Assembly: GCA_030425645.1 (NCBI GenBank)
Contig: JAUHZK010000001.1
Location: 404,136-468,135 of the forward strand
Direction: 5' to 3'
DNA from: Gammaproteobacteria bacterium
GTDB taxonomy: Bacteria; Pseudomonadota; Gammaproteobacteria; JAPPPA01
Length of the DNA: 64,000 nt
A model generated the notes under the pieces. It searched no databases and had not been told where the DNA came from. It saw nothing but the letters and a program-made list of their open reading frames with translations. Positions 19,901 to 33,500 of the stretch are shown piece after piece. The translations under genes and the position numbers were made by a program. Each line of letters opens with the position of its first letter. Position 1 is the stretch's first letter.

Positions 19901-22900
19901 GACGGTTACGACAATGTTAACGGCTTTAATTTGGCATTTAACGCCAACAACGGCAATGGTAATCAGCCAAGCAGCTACCCAGATGCACGCGTATCTGGCG
20001 GCGAGCCAGACTGGCGTGATGATCGTGACCCTAATATCGCGGTACCTGAAACTCTGCCAGATACCGACAATGACGGTGTTGATGATCACCTGGATGTGGA
20101 CGATGACAACGACGGTATTGCCGATTTAACTGAAAATGGCGGCGGCGCTACTATCGTTTCTCCGGGAACGGCGGCTTGGCCGGGTGCTACTAATACCAAC
20201 GTTACGTTGTCTGGTAACACCAGTGTTGTGCATGCTGGGTTCTTTAATGTAACGGGGCAGTACAGCATTCCGGCGCCCGGTAATGGCCAGTGTTACCAGA
20301 AACCTGGTGGTGTGCACGCTGAACGCTTTACAGAGCTCGTCACCGGCCTAGACTTTGTTACACCAGTGCCTGCAAATGAAATTGGTGTGTTGGTAACTGG
20401 CGTTGGTAACAATGGCCCTGTAACTGCGCAACTAAGCTTTAATGGTGGTACAGCGGATGCCGGCGACTTTGTTGCCGCATCTGAGTCTGCAGGCCCAGAT
20501 ATCGCGTACGACCGAACCAATGGCACGTTAACACCACCTATTGGTGCAAATGACCCGGGTGCGTCTATCGCGCTACTAGGTGTAAGTGATGACACGGTTG
20601 ACCAAATCACCGTAAGTTTTGCCAACTCAATTGATGTCGACGGCTACGTGGTTTGCTTCTTTGGTATTAGCTCTCCAGATACAGATGGTGATGGTCTTGT
20701 AAACGAGCGTGATATCGACGCTGATAACGACGGCATTCCGGATCTATTTGAGGCTCAACCCGCCGGCACCGTTAACTTTACCTTGCCTAATGGCGTGGAT
20801 AACGACAACGATGGTATGGACTCTGCCTTTGATACTGATGACAACAATGTGGCGTCAGTCGGTGGGTTAGCTCCAACCAATACTGATTCACAAGATACTG
20901 CCGATTACATTGATCAGGATTCTGATAACGACGGCGTGCCAGACAACGTGGAAGGCCATGACGCCGACCGTAATGGTGTGGCGGACGAAGCGCCGCTGGC
21001 CAATATCGCCGTTATTACCGACAGCGATGGCGACGGTATGGATGACCGTTATGACGACGTTGACTTAAACAACACCGCTAACCCTGAAACCAACCCAGGC
21101 AACGACCGTGACAATACTGGTGAGCCTGAGGTTCAGGACACCGACGGTGACGGCACGCGTGACTGGCGTGATACCGACGATGATGAAGACGGTGTGCTAA
21201 CCACGGCCGAGCCGCCTCCAACAGATAGCAATAGTGATGGCGTTCCGGATTACTTGGATCCGCTAAACGGAACTCCACCTAGTAACGGAAGCTGCAACGT
21301 TAATGCTTGGTCATTAATGACCGGTTTTGGTGGCCAAAACCCATTCACCAATGCTGATGGTGTTCGCATTCAGGTGGTCGGGGGAACGCTAGCCGCCGGT
21401 GGTGTGTCTGGCGCAACAGGATTTTGGCAGTTCAATGCGGGTGCAACATTACCGCCTGCACAGGGCGTAGGCTTAACGTACGCCGAATCTCCCAATGTAT
21501 TGACGTACGACATTACCTGGCCGGTGTTGCAGAACCCCGAAGATGCCATTGTCGCGGCTACCAACGTATTTGGTAACCCCGATAACAACGCGTCTAGTGT
21601 GCAGTTCTTGTTCTATGACGAGAATAATCAACAAATTGCTGGCACGTTCTACAGCCGTTATCGTGATCGCGCAGTGAATCAACCGCTGGCAACCGTCAGT
21701 GGTAGCTTTATGTTTGGTGCTACTGCGAATGGCCGCGATAGTTCCTTTATGGCTTTCCGCCCGGCTGTAACGTCAGGATACGTAGGTATTAGTCGGGCTA
21801 GGTTGATCTTCCGTCCGGCTAACAATGCGACGGGCTCAACCGATCACGTGGGCATGTACGTGATGCAGCCATGTACCGATACTGATGGTGACACCATCCC
21901 GGATATCAACGATCCGGATGACGATAACGATGGTATTCCAGATACCGTTGAAGGCAGTGGCGCGGTTGATACCGACGGCGACGGTGTAGCTGATTCGCTA
22001 GATTTGGATTCTGATAACGACGGCATTAACGACGTTGATGAAGCGGGTCATGATCCTGCCAATGTGGATACCGACCGTGATGGCATGACCGACGGCGTAG
22101 ACGCTGACGGAAATGGCATGATCGACACGCCACAAAACAGCCCGGTGAATACTGATGGCCGTGGCCCTGCTGACTGGCGTGATCTAGATAGCGATGACGA
22201 CAGTATTTCTGACCTAATTGAGGGTGGTTCTAGTTGTACAGACAACTTGAACAACCACGACGGTTCCGACGCAACTGCTAACGGTGGCGACGGTGTTTGT
22301 GACGAAGCCGACCAGGATGGCGACGGTATTCAAGATACCGCTGACGACCTAAATGGCTTTGGTGAAACTGCGAATCCACAACCGACTAATACTGGTCCTG
22401 TGGTTAATGACGCACCTGACTTCCAAAACGTGACCTCAGACGGCACTAACGACGACATTGATGGCACTACCGCGAGTCCTCAAGACGCTAACAATGATGG
22501 TGTGCTAGACGACACTACAGATCCCGATGGCGACGGTATTGTTCTGGCTGCGCCGGACGGCCTACCTAGCGAATTTGGTGGTTTGTCTGCACCACAGCAA
22601 GTGCCGTTGGTTGGTGTGGCAAAAACGATTACCAATCCGACAAATGACAGCATTAACCCGTTTGCGCGTACGGTTACCATCTATCTAGAGAACTTCTCTG
22701 GCTTTACTGCCGCCGGCACCGCCTTTATGGTTGAAGATGACCTTGGTGCTATCGTAGCGCTAGCAAATGTAAATACTGTATCGGTCAGCAATCTGCAGGT
22801 AGTGGCGCAGAGCGCTGGCACTGTGATTGATCTGGCAGACGGTGGTGCAGATGACGGTGGCCAAGCTGGTGAGCCGGTCTACAACGGCATTAGTCAGGTT

Positions 22901-24526
22901 GATTTGTTAGATTCAACGGCGAGTAGCCGTACCAGTATCCCCGCTGGCGGCACGGCGACCATCAGCTTTGATATTTCAATTGACCTAATTAATTCGAATA
23001 CGCCGACCTTGTACTCAAACCAGGCTCGAGTTACAGATTCGGCAGGTGGTTTGATTGACCTGTCAGACGATGGCTCGGATCCTGATCCGAACGCAGATGG
23101 CAACCCGAATGAGGACGCTGGTACTCCGGTATGTCCGAGCTCGGAGGCAGCTGATGGTTGTGAGAACGACTCAAGCCGGGATGGAATCGGCGGCGCCGCG
23201 ACCGCATTCGATTGTGACGTTACGCAAGACGCATACATCATCCAGAATAACGTGCCTACTACGGGTCAAAGCCGCTTGATGCGCGTTAACACCAATACCG
23301 GCACTATGACGGCCGTTGGCACATACAACATCACTTTTGCATCGCTCGGTTACAACGCTACTGACGGTTTCTTGTACGGTTTGCGTACGGCGACAACTAG
23401 CAATGACCAGCGTGATGACCTGTATCGATTTACAAGTAGTGGCGGCCTAACCAAGCACGGCGATATTAGTGGCCTACCTACTGGTGTAGGCGCGTATGGC
23501 AGTGGTGAATTCAGTCCGGACGGTCAGTTCTTCTATACCTCGCGGCCAGCAAACCCGGATCGCGTATACGAAGTTGATTTCGCTACGTTGACGGTAACTA
23601 GAACTATTGGACTTAACGGTGTTACTGCAATACAAAATGACTTTGTATTTAACCCAGGTGATGGACAGTTTTATACCGCTGGTCGAGGTGACACTGGTAA
23701 TGCCAATGAGGTCTATCAAGTCAGTCTTCGTCCTGGTGCGACCAGTGGTGACGTTACGACATTCTCAACGACTGGAGACTTCAATAGTGGATCCATCTTT
23801 GCCGATGATCGATACGTTTATGCGGTTCGTCCTACCGAAACCGTTCGCGTAGAAATTGGCTCTTATGGTGGTGGAGACCGTGTCTCTAGCACTTGGAGTG
23901 CCAACGTATTAGCGCCAAATGGCGGTGATGGAGCTTCTTGCCCGCCGGTCGTTGTAGCGCCTACAGATTTCGGTACTTGTAACGCAGAGGATACGGCCTT
24001 TGTAGTGGATGACACTGCGCCGAGCACGATCTACGGTGCTGTTGTTCAGCAATTCGATACCTCGGCGTCGCCATTTAGCGCTGTGAATACAATTAACTCC
24101 GGTATTCGCCTCAACGGCATGGGGCACAACCCACAAGATAACTTGCTGTACGCTATGCGGCTTGATTCGTTAGACCACCGCAACTTTGTATATCGTGTAG
24201 GCGCAAATGGTCAGATAGAAGATCTTGGCCCCGTTTCTGGTTTGCCGGTTCAGGGCTATGCCAGCGGCGTATTTGATGCGGCAGGAACCATGTACGTTGC
24301 GTCCTCATCGGACCGCGACAACCTGTACGCAGTTAACCTCACTACTATGTCAGCCGCCACTATTGCGCTGACAGGCCGAACTATTGAGTTTGGCGATATG
24401 GTGTTCAATCCGCTTGACGGCCTGCTAACAATAGTTGGGCAGACCTCAGGTGGCGTTAACAAGATTGGCACAATTAATACAGCCACTGGTGCGGTGACAG
24501 AAAAAACGGTCACCGATCAACAGTAA
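16994..24526 (+). CDS. Giant surface protein, second segment (between the two TAA codons)
   Basis: Open from 16940; the track's 2510-aa ORF begins at GTG 16994, which lacks a ribosome site, so an independent start is doubtful. Domains in order: the rest of the B-type domain; beta-helix module 2 (to about 18950); several Asp-rich thrombospondin-3/EF-hand-like blocks ([22 protein letters not shown]) alternating with beta-sandwich domains (19030-19560, 20140-20670, 21290-21870); and a DUF11-like domain ([18 protein letters not shown]). Two copies of a beta-propeller-like repeat follow ([13 protein letters not shown]... and [13 protein letters not shown]...), possibly DUF6923-like. The second TAA falls in the last part of the second copy. 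Composition is mosaic, with a GC-rich insert at about 17.4-18.95 kb. Confidence 0.72.
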   Translation: MKQGVTVRLFNAGGTQIDTTTTAADGTYGFDLPTGAANYFVSVDSTGVTPEAGGSGVAEQTYGPIGARCADGAGGMVVRGALDGAGACYGGDDGATADNPGTTLANNEHVATITYDGSTAQADVDFGFSFNVVTNTVSANQQGTFERFINNANSVNGPNMMRFVPTVPTNATVSGATGQTCASNGGNTWWQIVMRPSGPIATTTGTTVDGAAYNLIDGVSACNTNQGQFGTGGIVGVGPDGIAGTGDETVLAQFDRLELELDKADEGSGGTSSNLSTAGIFTVRNIAMMNNGGAETNAVRRAGRGDFVVENNIIGARADGTQPIAANEISRGVRIDAVSGADTSTIRNNFFGYCREPAIDVFDTDDTITNITGNEIVSCAMRILQYDAVETNGVMLIDGNRIADSGFSGSGDVAGGAGIELGSANPGPGSSGTVSNNTITGSHNSGITAHADGDNFTISQNLITGNGVTFAHGGIRIRSAGATNNRITKNSFFANNGLGIDLSDGSSTTNGVNPNNGTKSVGSLSNDGMDYPVITSAIVSGNSLQVQGYVGSAAGQATFANSTLEFFVANDDGNQNGATTTTSGDNVPHGEGQTFIDSCTSDAGNGNFNCTLTIPAGVTVTAGSTAITGTATDTSNNTSEFGSNFTPTGAVIPAPLVDTDGDGVDDVVDLDDDNDGINDIVENAERVVVAVFSPGSPYPWPGETSSTFTVAHNGSTTSSGTLAAGFSFDEQYTNLEAAEPYRLISDVSGAPMTATYTFNAPVPANEIVFCVTSLGSGDSANFSITSGAADTGDFVGGTFHTAAEAAYDRNTGSITSPGSNSNSCLFGVSDDLVGQITVSGDGTGTASGYGFILASLLPFDLDGDGKTNARDIDADGDGIPDNIEAQATGGYTAPANSYNGNGQDTAYGAAGLAPVNTGGATDPDYLDTNSDGDDRNDVIEGHDLNGDGNIVGPAERSATGFDADTDGLDDGYDNVNGFNLAFNANNGNGNQPSSYPDARVSGGEPDWRDDRDPNIAVPETLPDTDNDGVDDHLDVDDDNDGIADLTENGGGATIVSPGTAAWPGATNTNVTLSGNTSVVHAGFFNVTGQYSIPAPGNGQCYQKPGGVHAERFTELVTGLDFVTPVPANEIGVLVTGVGNNGPVTAQLSFNGGTADAGDFVAASESAGPDIAYDRTNGTLTPPIGANDPGASIALLGVSDDTVDQITVSFANSIDVDGYVVCFFGISSPDTDGDGLVNERDIDADNDGIPDLFEAQPAGTVNFTLPNGVDNDNDGMDSAFDTDDNNVASVGGLAPTNTDSQDTADYIDQDSDNDGVPDNVEGHDADRNGVADEAPLANIAVITDSDGDGMDDRYDDVDLNNTANPETNPGNDRDNTGEPEVQDTDGDGTRDWRDTDDDEDGVLTTAEPPPTDSNSDGVPDYLDPLNGTPPSNGSCNVNAWSLMTGFGGQNPFTNADGVRIQVVGGTLAAGGVSGATGFWQFNAGATLPPAQGVGLTYAESPNVLTYDITWPVLQNPEDAIVAATNVFGNPDNNASSVQFLFYDENNQQIAGTFYSRYRDRAVNQPLATVSGSFMFGATANGRDSSFMAFRPAVTSGYVGISRARLIFRPANNATGSTDHVGMYVMQPCTDTDGDTIPDINDPDDDNDGIPDTVEGSGAVDTDGDGVADSLDLDSDNDGINDVDEAGHDPANVDTDRDGMTDGVDADGNGMIDTPQNSPVNTDGRGPADWRDLDSDDDSISDLIEGGSSCTDNLNNHDGSDATANGGDGVCDEADQDGDGIQDTADDLNGFGETANPQPTNTGPVVNDAPDFQNVTSDGTNDDIDGTTASPQDANNDGVLDDTTDPDGDGIVLAAPDGLPSEFGGLSAPQQVPLVGVAKTITNPTNDSINPFARTVTIYLENFSGFTAAGTAFMVEDDLGAIVALANVNTVSVSNLQVVAQSAGTVIDLADGGADDGGQAGEPVYNGISQVDLLDSTASSRTSIPAGGTATISFDISIDLINSNTPTLYSNQARVTDSAGGLIDLSDDGSDPDPNADGNPNEDAGTPVCPSSEAADGCENDSSRDGIGGAATAFDCDVTQDAYIIQNNVPTTGQSRLMRVNTNTGTMTAVGTYNITFASLGYNATDGFLYGLRTATTSNDQRDDLYRFTSSGGLTKHGDISGLPTGVGAYGSGEFSPDGQFFYTSRPANPDRVYEVDFATLTVTRTIGLNGVTAIQNDFVFNPGDGQFYTAGRGDTGNANEVYQVSLRPGATSGDVTTFSTTGDFNSGSIFADDRYVYAVRPTETVRVEIGSYGGGDRVSSTWSANVLAPNGGDGASCPPVVVAPTDFGTCNAEDTAFVVDDTAPSTIYGAVVQQFDTSASPFSAVNTINSGIRLNGMGHNPQDNLLYAMRLDSLDHRNFVYRVGANGQIEDLGPVSGLPVQGYASGVFDAAGTMYVASSSDRDNLYAVNLTTMSAATIALTGRTIEFGDMVFNPLDGLLTIVGQTSGGVNKIGTINTATGAVTEKTVTDQQ
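17390..18955 (+). other. Parallel beta-helix module 2, compositionally distinct
   Basis: Same motif order as module 1: [69 protein letters not shown]. Codons are strongly C-ending (ATC, ACC, GGC), especially 18600-18950, unlike the flanking segments. The long antisense ORFs listed here are side effects of that composition. Confidence 0.65.
24524..24526 (+). other. In-frame TAA interrupting a beta-propeller-like repeat
   Basis: VTDQQ, TAA, then [22 protein letters not shown]: the continuing frame supplies the last strands expected from the preceding propeller copy. No in-frame ATG, and no GTG with a ribosome site, follows. No indel is needed to join the frames. Confidence 0.85.
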
Positions 24527-24583
24527 GGCGCTGCTTTATTCAATGATGAGTCCGGCATCCTGTATGTCCATGACACCGCTGGC

Positions 24584-27500
24584 GTGTATCGCAGTAATAC
24601 AGGTGCTAACTTGGCTGGAGACGGGTCGATTACGCTGGCCAGCACCGTTCCTGCGATTGCTAATTCTCGTGATGCGGCGGGTTGCTATATCGATAACTCG
24701 CTCGATACTGATAGTGACGGTGTGCCAGATGTCATCGATTTAGATGACGACGACGACGGCATCCCCGACAGCGTAGAGACGAATGGTGGAGTCGATGTTG
24801 ATACTGATGGCGATGGCGCTGTCGATCGCCTAGATCTAGATAGCGACAACGATGGAATCAACGATGTCGATGAGGCCGGTACCGTTGTGGATGCTGATCG
24901 TGACGGTAAAGCCGATGGTGCAAAAACCGATGGTATGGTTAATGCGCCGGCAAATGCTCCAACAAATACAGATAGCCGTGGTCCAGCTGATTGGCGTGAT
25001 CTGGATTCAGATGACGACAGTATTTCTGATCTAATAGAAGGCGGTTCTGGCTGCACCGACGCCCTGAATAACTTTGACGGCAGTGCTGCTGCCGATGGCG
25101 ACGGTGTTTGTGACGAAGCCGACCAAGATGGCGACGGCATCCAAGATACCGCCGATGACTTGAATGGCTTTGGTGAAACCGCGAATCCGCAACCGACCAA
25201 TACCGGTCCTGTGACTAACGATGCACCGGATTACCGCAATGTGACCTCAGATGGGTTGTTTGATGACATCGATACCACTACAAATAGTGGATTGGATGGC
25301 AACGGTGATGGCGTTATTGATGACACCACTGATCCAGATGGCGACGGTATTGTGCTGGCAGCCCCAGACGACTTGCCGAATGAGTTTGGTGGCTTAGGCA
25401 CGCCCGCGTCTGCGCCAGAAAATGGTGAGCTGTGCTTTGTTTCTACCGATCTGAATAACACCAGCTTTAACCATCCGGTATTCGGTAATGTGACCACAAC
25501 GTTTACCAATACAGGCATGGTTAACGGTGGCGGTTTGGTGACAGACCAGAATACCAACGGCACATTGAATTGGTCAGCTGCGGCTGCAGTACGTGGTGGC
25601 GGAGCCCAAACGGGCGGCTCTGGTCCGCATGCTATTACCTACACATTTAGCAATGCTGTACCAGTAGATGACCTATTCTTGTATGTGGGTGGCATTGAAC
25701 GTACTACCGCACAGGTTCGCTTTGGTGTGCCTGGTGGCACGGCCACCAGTATCGGCGCTTTCCCTGGTACGGTAACTGTTACAGGCCGTGGCCGATTCCA
25801 AAGTGATCCAACTGGTTCCGGCAATACCACAGTTAACCAAAACCCTGTTTACATTGAGGGTAATGGCAACGTGGTCGGTAACTTCAATCCGAAGTTCATT
25901 CGGGCGATAGAAGAAAGTACCGGCACTACGGTTACTACTGTACGTATTCAATACCGCTCTGCGGGTGATGATGTAATGGCCGCCCAAGTGGGTGCGTTGG
26001 CTCCTGCAGGCACCTGTCCGAATGATCCGACTGACACTGATGGCGACGGTATACCGAATGTCAGCGATCCAGATGATGATAATGATGGTATTTACGACTC
26101 CGTTGAAGGCGACGGCACAGTAGATACTGACGGCGACGGCATTCCGGACTCGCTAGACTTAGATTCAGATAACGACGGTATTAACGACGTAGACGAAGCC
26201 CAGCTGACCGACAACGACCGCGACGGCATGGCTGAAGACAGTAACGGTGACGAAGGTGGCGAAGGTGCTAACACGAGTGGCGCTATCCCGGCCGCTCAAG
26301 CGCGTGACGACATCAGCGAAATGCCGAACACCGATGGCCGTGGCCCGGCTGATTGGCGTGATCTGGATTCAGATGACGACTCGGTTTCGGATCTGCTGGA
26401 AGGCGGTTCCGGTTGTATTGATGTGGTTCGAAACGACACCGGTGCCGCTGTTGCCGGCGGCGACGGGGTTTGTGATGAAGATGATCCCGACGGCGATGGC
26501 ATCCAAGGTGCAGCAGATGATCTGTCCGGAGCCTTTGGCGATGCCGCTGACACCAACGGAGCACTGGATGCCGCTGGGCCGACCAACTCGGGCCCAGTTA
26601 CAAGCGATGCGCCGGATTTCCAAAATCCGACTTCCGACGGCACAAGCAACGACATTCTCGGCACCAACAACGGACCACTGGATGGCAATGGCGATGGCGT
26701 TATTGATGCCAGCAACGACCCAGATCAAGACGGTATTCAGGACAATATTCCAGATACCCTGCCAGGCATCTTCGGTGGCCTTCCGTTTGAGGCAGGCCCG
26801 CCGGCCGACTGTAATTTCTCCGGCAACCTCGTTACCAATGGCTGTTTTGAACAGCCCGCCACGGGCTGCTTTAATAGCTTCCCGGGTAGTAATCCGAATG
26901 CAATTACTGGCTGGACGGCTGTTAATGCCGGTGGCAGTGGCGGTTGCGCCGTCTACTACGCCGGCCCGCCGGGCTGTGGTCTCGGCGCACACCAAGGGCA
27001 ATATGCGGTAGACCTGCAGTCGCATGGTAATGGCACGGGTAACCAAGGTGGCTGCGAAACTACTCATACTACCGGTATTGGCATTGAGCAGACTATTACT
27101 ACCGTGCCAGGTGCCAACTACAACTGGACCTTCACCGCTCTTGCTCAGGGTGGCGGCATTATTGGTACGGATCTCCAGTTGTATATTGACGGCGCACTTG
27201 TACGTAATATCGACAGTGGCGGGCTGGTTACTGAATTTACCCAGCCATTTACTGCTACTGGTACAGCTACAACTATTCGCTTTGTAAACCGCAATAATGC
27301 TTCTTCTGTTACATCCATCGATCAGGTGCGCGTGATAGAAGATGTTCCGGCGGTAACTCCTGCGCCGCTAAGTGATGTTGATGGTGACTCTATTCCAGAT
27401 GCAAATGACTGGGATGATGATAACGACGGTATTCGCGATGTCATTGAGCACCACCAATTGGTTGGTGTTACTAGCCGTACCGGCACATGGCCGGGCAGTA

Positions 27501-30500
27501 CAACGGCCAACATTACCTATTCAATTACCGGTACAGATGGTGCTAGCGCTGCGGTTGGTACCGCTGTAGCGGGTAACCAATATGCATTGGATTCTTCCGT
27601 GCTGGAGTTTGTTGATTTACGAAACGGCACATTACCAAGAAACATTACCATTACGTTCTCCACACCTATACCGGCTAACCAGCTAGCATTTGGTATTGTC
27701 GGTGTTGAGCCGGGCACTGGGTTTGTATATGACATTGATGTCACGGGCGGAACTGCCGATGTTGGTGATTTTGTAGCAGATGACTACAACAACCGCACTG
27801 AATTTATATACAACCGAACCACAGGCGCGATGAGTGCTACGTCCCGCGCTAGTGGTGTGTTGTTTGGTGTGTCCACAGACACGGTACGCAGTATTACTTT
27901 CGCGCATTTGAATGCGCCTGAGTCTATAGGCTTCATTCCGCTTGCTGTGCCAACTGTTGGCGGTGATGTCGCTGCACGTGATACTGACAATGATGGCAGT
28001 CTGATTGATGCCCTAGATATCGACGCCGACGGCGACGGTATTCCAGATAACATCGAAGCACAGGCAACCGGTAGCTATATTGCGCCGCAAAATACCTATG
28101 ACAGCAATGGTATTGATGATGCTTATAGCAGCTTGACGGCAGCAGGTACTGGCGCTCAAGTTGATGGCACATTGAATCCGGTTAATACCGACAGCACAGG
28201 CAGTGCGGATTACTTAGACACTAACGCCGACGACGATGATCGTAATGACAGCATTGAAGGTCATGACAGTAATGGCGACGGTTCCATTGGTGCTGGCGAA
28301 AATGCAGCCCTAGGCAGTGACTCTGATAACGATGGCCTAGATGACGGCTACGATAACGTTATTGGCTTTGGTACTGACTTCAACGCCAACAACGGCAGTG
28401 GTAATGAACCAGCCAGTTACCCAGATCAACGTACACCAGGTGGTGACCGTGATTGGCGTGATGACCGTGACGATGATGGCTTTGTGCCAGAAGTCGGCCC
28501 AGACACCGATGGTGATGGCATTCGTGATGAAGATGACTTAGATGACGATAACGACGGCATCCAAGATATCGCGGAATGTTCGGCTGTATCTATGTCGACT
28601 TCGGGTAGTGCTTACCCGGGTGATGCAACCAATAGCTATACCTTAAGTGGCGGCTCTATCCAGTCAGCAACTACCTATACCTATGATGCTCAGTTCTCAA
28701 GTGATGGGCAGGATTTGTATGGGGGCAACGCTGCGAGTGCGACGTTTACCTTTACGTTGTCGCAACCAGTTCCTGCCAATGAGCTACTGATCCACTTCGG
28801 TCAATTCAGTAAAGGGGCTCCTGGCTGGAATGGTTCTGTGTCGTTCACCGGCGGTACAGCCGATACCGGCGACTTCCATGAGGTGGCTTCATTTACCTCT
28901 AATGTTGCTGATCTAGAATCCTTCGTTAATTACAACCAGTCTACTGGTACCTTTAACCGCAACGGATTCTCGTCGCAGGCGACTAATCCTCGCCAACAAG
29001 AGAACTTGGCTCTATTTGGTGTCACCAGTCAAACGGTTCAAACCATCACAGGGTCAATTAGCTTCTTGACCGGCGCTGAGCAGATGGTGTTCAACGTCTT
29101 CTATATCGGTGGCCCAGATACCGATGGCGACGGCATAAAAGATTGCTTAGATCTAGATGCCGACAACGACGGTATCAATGATGTTGACGAAGCTGGCGGC
29201 CCTGTTACCGATACTAACCGTGACGGCTTGGCCGACGGTACGCCTAACCCAACGACCGGTGTGGTGCCAAATAACACCACAACTCCGGTTAACACCGACG
29301 GTCGTGGTCCTGCTGATTGGCGTGATCTGGACTCAGATGACGACGGTATTAGTGACCTCGTTGAAGGTGGTTCAGCTTGTACTGACAACCTCAATAACTT
29401 TGACGGCTCAGACGCGACTGCTAACGGTGGTGACGGTCTGTGTGATGAAAACGATCCAGATCAAGACGGTATCCAAGGTGAGGCGGATGACTTGCCAACC
29501 CGTGGTGACGCTGGCGACGGTGGCCCAACGAATACCGGCCCGGTAACCAACGATGCACCTGACTTCCAAAACGTGACGTCAGACGGCACCAATGATGATA
29601 TCGACAACACGGCGAACAGCCCATTGGATAGCAATGACGACGGTGTTATTGATTCAACCAATGACCCTGATCAAGACGGTGTTATTGACGATATTCCAGA
29701 TGATTTACCAACCGAGTTTGGTGGTATTGGTAGCCCAGACCCAGCCGAAAACGGTGAAGTATGTTGGGTCAATATCTCAACTGTGGGCGGTACTTTCGAT
29801 CACCCAACCTTGGGTACGGTGACGTTGTCTAATAACGACGGCATGACTATCTTTACCGGTGATTTGCCAGGCTCAGCCTCTAATGGCGCTGGTCAAACAC
29901 CAGATGGAACGCTGACATGGGATGGTGTGCCTGCACACTATGGCCGTAACAATGGCGGTACGGGTGCAATCACCTTTGACTTCACTAGCCCTGTAACCGT
30001 TGGCGACCTGTTTATCTACTCGTTGGGCGTTGATTTAACAACGAGTTCGTCCAACTTTGGTGTGCCTGGAACGGGTACATCCGGTGTAAACGGATTCCCA
30101 CTGCCAACCATTACCTTCCAAAACCGTGGATTGGCTGGCAACACCGGTACGGTGAATGCTTCAGTGAGTGGTGCTAACACCTTCCGTGTATTGGGTAATA
30201 ACGATGGTGATAACCCACTGGTTGTGTTTGACCTAGACGGTACGAGCACCATCAGTCAGTTACGAAGCAATATGAGCGGTGCAGCGAGCGAAGGCCTGAC
30301 CTTTGCCTTTGGTGCGCTTGCGCCTGCTGGTACATGCCCGGATGGTACTGACACCGACCGTGACGGCGTGCCTGACGTAGATGATGCTGACGACGACGGC
30401 GACGGTATCCCAGATAGCGCTGAAGGCGACGGTACCGTTGATACTGATGGCGACGGCAAACCGGACAGCCGCGATATCGATAGCGATAACGACGGTATTC

Positions 30501-33500
30501 CTGACCTAATTGAAGCGCAGGTTGCCGGTAGTAACTACGTGCCACCTAATGCCTTCGATAACGATGGCGACGGTCTTGATAGTGCTTACGACCAAGACGA
30601 TAACGACGTTAACAACACCAATGGTTTGATTCCGGTTGATACTGACGGTGACAGCATTGATGACTTCCGTGATCCGGATTCGGATAACGATGGTTCGCCA
30701 GATAACGTTGAAGGTCATGACGCTGACGAAAGTGGCGCCATTGATGGTGCTGAGCCAGCGCCGATTAACAACGACTTTGTTGATGCCGACGATGACGGCC
30801 TAGATGACCGTTATGACGTGGTTAATCTGCTAACGGCTGCGAACGCAACCGAGATTGCCGATAACCCAGACAACAACCAAGTGAACACCGGTGTACCGCC
30901 GCTGCCTGATACCGATGGCGACGGCAACCGTAACTGGCGTGATGTGGATGACGACAACGACGGTATTCCATCGCTAACCGAGGCCGACTTGGACGGCAAC
31001 GGCACTCCAGAAACACCTGCGGCTGATACCGATGGTGACGGTGTGCCTGATCGCTTTGATCTAGACAGCGATAACGATGGTATTAACGACGTACGTGAAG
31101 CCGGTGGCCTAGTAGACGCTGACAACAACGGCTTGGCTGACGGCACCGACGCCAATGGCGACGGTGGTATTGATAGCCCTGCGACCTTGCCAGTAAATAC
31201 TGATGACGCCAGCGAACCCGTTGGTCAGAAGATTCCGGATTATCGTGATCTGGATTCTGACAACGACAGTATTTCTGACCTAGTTGAGAACGGCTCAGTT
31301 TGTGCCGACGTACAACGCAACTCTGATGGCGCGGCCGTGACTGGCGGCGACGGTGTCTGCGATGAAAACGATCCAGATGGCGATGGTATCCAAGGCACGG
31401 CCGATGGCCAGCCGAATGATCCAAACGGCTTTGGCGACAGTGGTGACCCAGCACCGCAAAACAGTGATGTAGGTACGCCTGGCCAAGATGCACTGCCTGA
31501 TTACCGTGATCCGGATTCGGATGGCGACAATGTTGATGACATTGACGAGAATGGTAATGCGCCGCTAGATGGCAACAATGACGGCCAGATCGACATTGTT
31601 GATCCAGGTACGCATGACCCAGACGGTGACGGTATTGTTGATCGCATTCCGGATACCAATACCGGCAACCACGGTGGTTTGCCTGCGCCTGCAGCGCCAA
31701 ATGTGGCTGTTAATAAGCGTGATGCATTCCCGAATGGTCAGTTCATGGACAACGGCGCTACCGAAGGTAGTGTCGAGACCAATGATCCGTTCTTGTATGT
31801 GTTCGAGATCACCAACAACTTGGGCAGCCAGCAAAGTGGCGTGACCTTTAGTGACGTGATCCCAGCCGGCATGACCGTTGAGGGCTTCAGCGTTACTGGT
31901 GGCGTTAGCAACCCAGACTGTTCAGGTAACTTCCTACCGTTCGCAGGTAACGGCACCGCTAGCTTCAACTGTAGCTTTGATGTGGCTGCGGTAAGCGCTG
32001 GCACAGTTGCTGGTACCTTTGTACTAGAGGTGGGTGCCCCTGCAACTGCGCAAACCGTCACTAACAACGTAACGGTTCAAGCGCCTGTAGGCCCAACCAG
32101 CACCGATAGCGAAGACACCGTGATTGAAAACGGCGCCAACCTTGCGCTGCAAGTAGTTAAACGTGATCCAACCGACCCAGTAGTGCCGGGCGATCCGATG
32201 ACCTATGTGTTCGATCTGACCAACAATGAGTTGTCTGGTCTTACCGGCGCGGTGTTGTCTGATCTACTGCCTGCAGGTGTGGTTGTTACCGATGTCGATT
32301 ACAACAGTGCAAACGTAACCAACGTTTCTTGTGGTCCGGGCGCTAGCCGCACCGTGATTAATGTTGGTACCGCTGATGAACTGCCAGACTTTACTGGTGA
32401 CGGCACGACCTTCTTTAACTGTGACTTTGAAATGTTGGCCAGTGGTGCTGGCGAGATTACCTTTGAGGTAACCGCGCCAAATACCGCACAAACACTAACT
32501 AACCAAGTCACCGTTATCTTTGGTACCGAAGGTGATACCGACTTTGAAGACACCACGGTAGAGCGCCCAGCGCTTGAGATTGAGAAGCAAGATAGCTTCC
32601 TTGATAACACCGATATGGAAACCGGCCTGACTGCACCAAACGAAGGTGCGGTAAGTGCAGGCAGCCGTTATCGTTATGCCTTTACCCTGACTAACAACAC
32701 GGCTGTGGTGCAAAACGGTGCATCTCTAAGCGATGACCTGCCAGCAGGCGTAACCTTTGTACAAGCCCTAGAAGGCACTGGCATTAACGGCTTGAGCTGT
32801 GCCGCCAGTGGTGTAGGTGGTTTTGTGAACTGTAACTTCAATATGACTAGCACCACGACCGCTAGCATCATCTTTGAAGTTGATGCGCCGGCGTCTGTAT
32901 CAGGCAGCACCTTGCTGACTAACGACATCACCGTTACTGCACAGAACGGCCAAACCGACAGTGACAGCGAGATCACACGTGTTGAGTTGCCACCACAAAT
33001 TGCTGTGTTGGTTGATAAGACTGCGTCACAAGATCCAGTGGCTCCGGGTGCGAGCTTCGACTACGAGTTTGTATTCACTAATAACGAATCGTCTGGCTTG
33101 CTAGGCGTTGAGTTGATGGATGTGATTCCAAGCGGCGTGGTAGTAACCGCTGCAGCACCAGGCTCGGTGGGTAGCATTGCTAACCTCAGCTGTCCTCAGC
33201 TAAGCCCAAGCTTTACTGGCGACGGCGTAACCAGCCTTGACTGTACCTTTGACCTGAACAACACCGGCGCCAACGCAGGTAGTATTGTGTTGACCGTGAC
33301 CGCACCAAATAGCGCGGCCACTTTAACCAACACGGCGCAGGTTCAGTTCAACAACGAGGCTGACTCAGACACGATCACTACCACTGTGCAAACTCCAGCA
33401 GTAACCGTGACCAAAGACGATGCCTTTAGTAACGGCCAACCACAAGATGTTGGCAACACCGAAGGTTCGGTAACCACCGGCGACAGCTTCCGTTACACCT

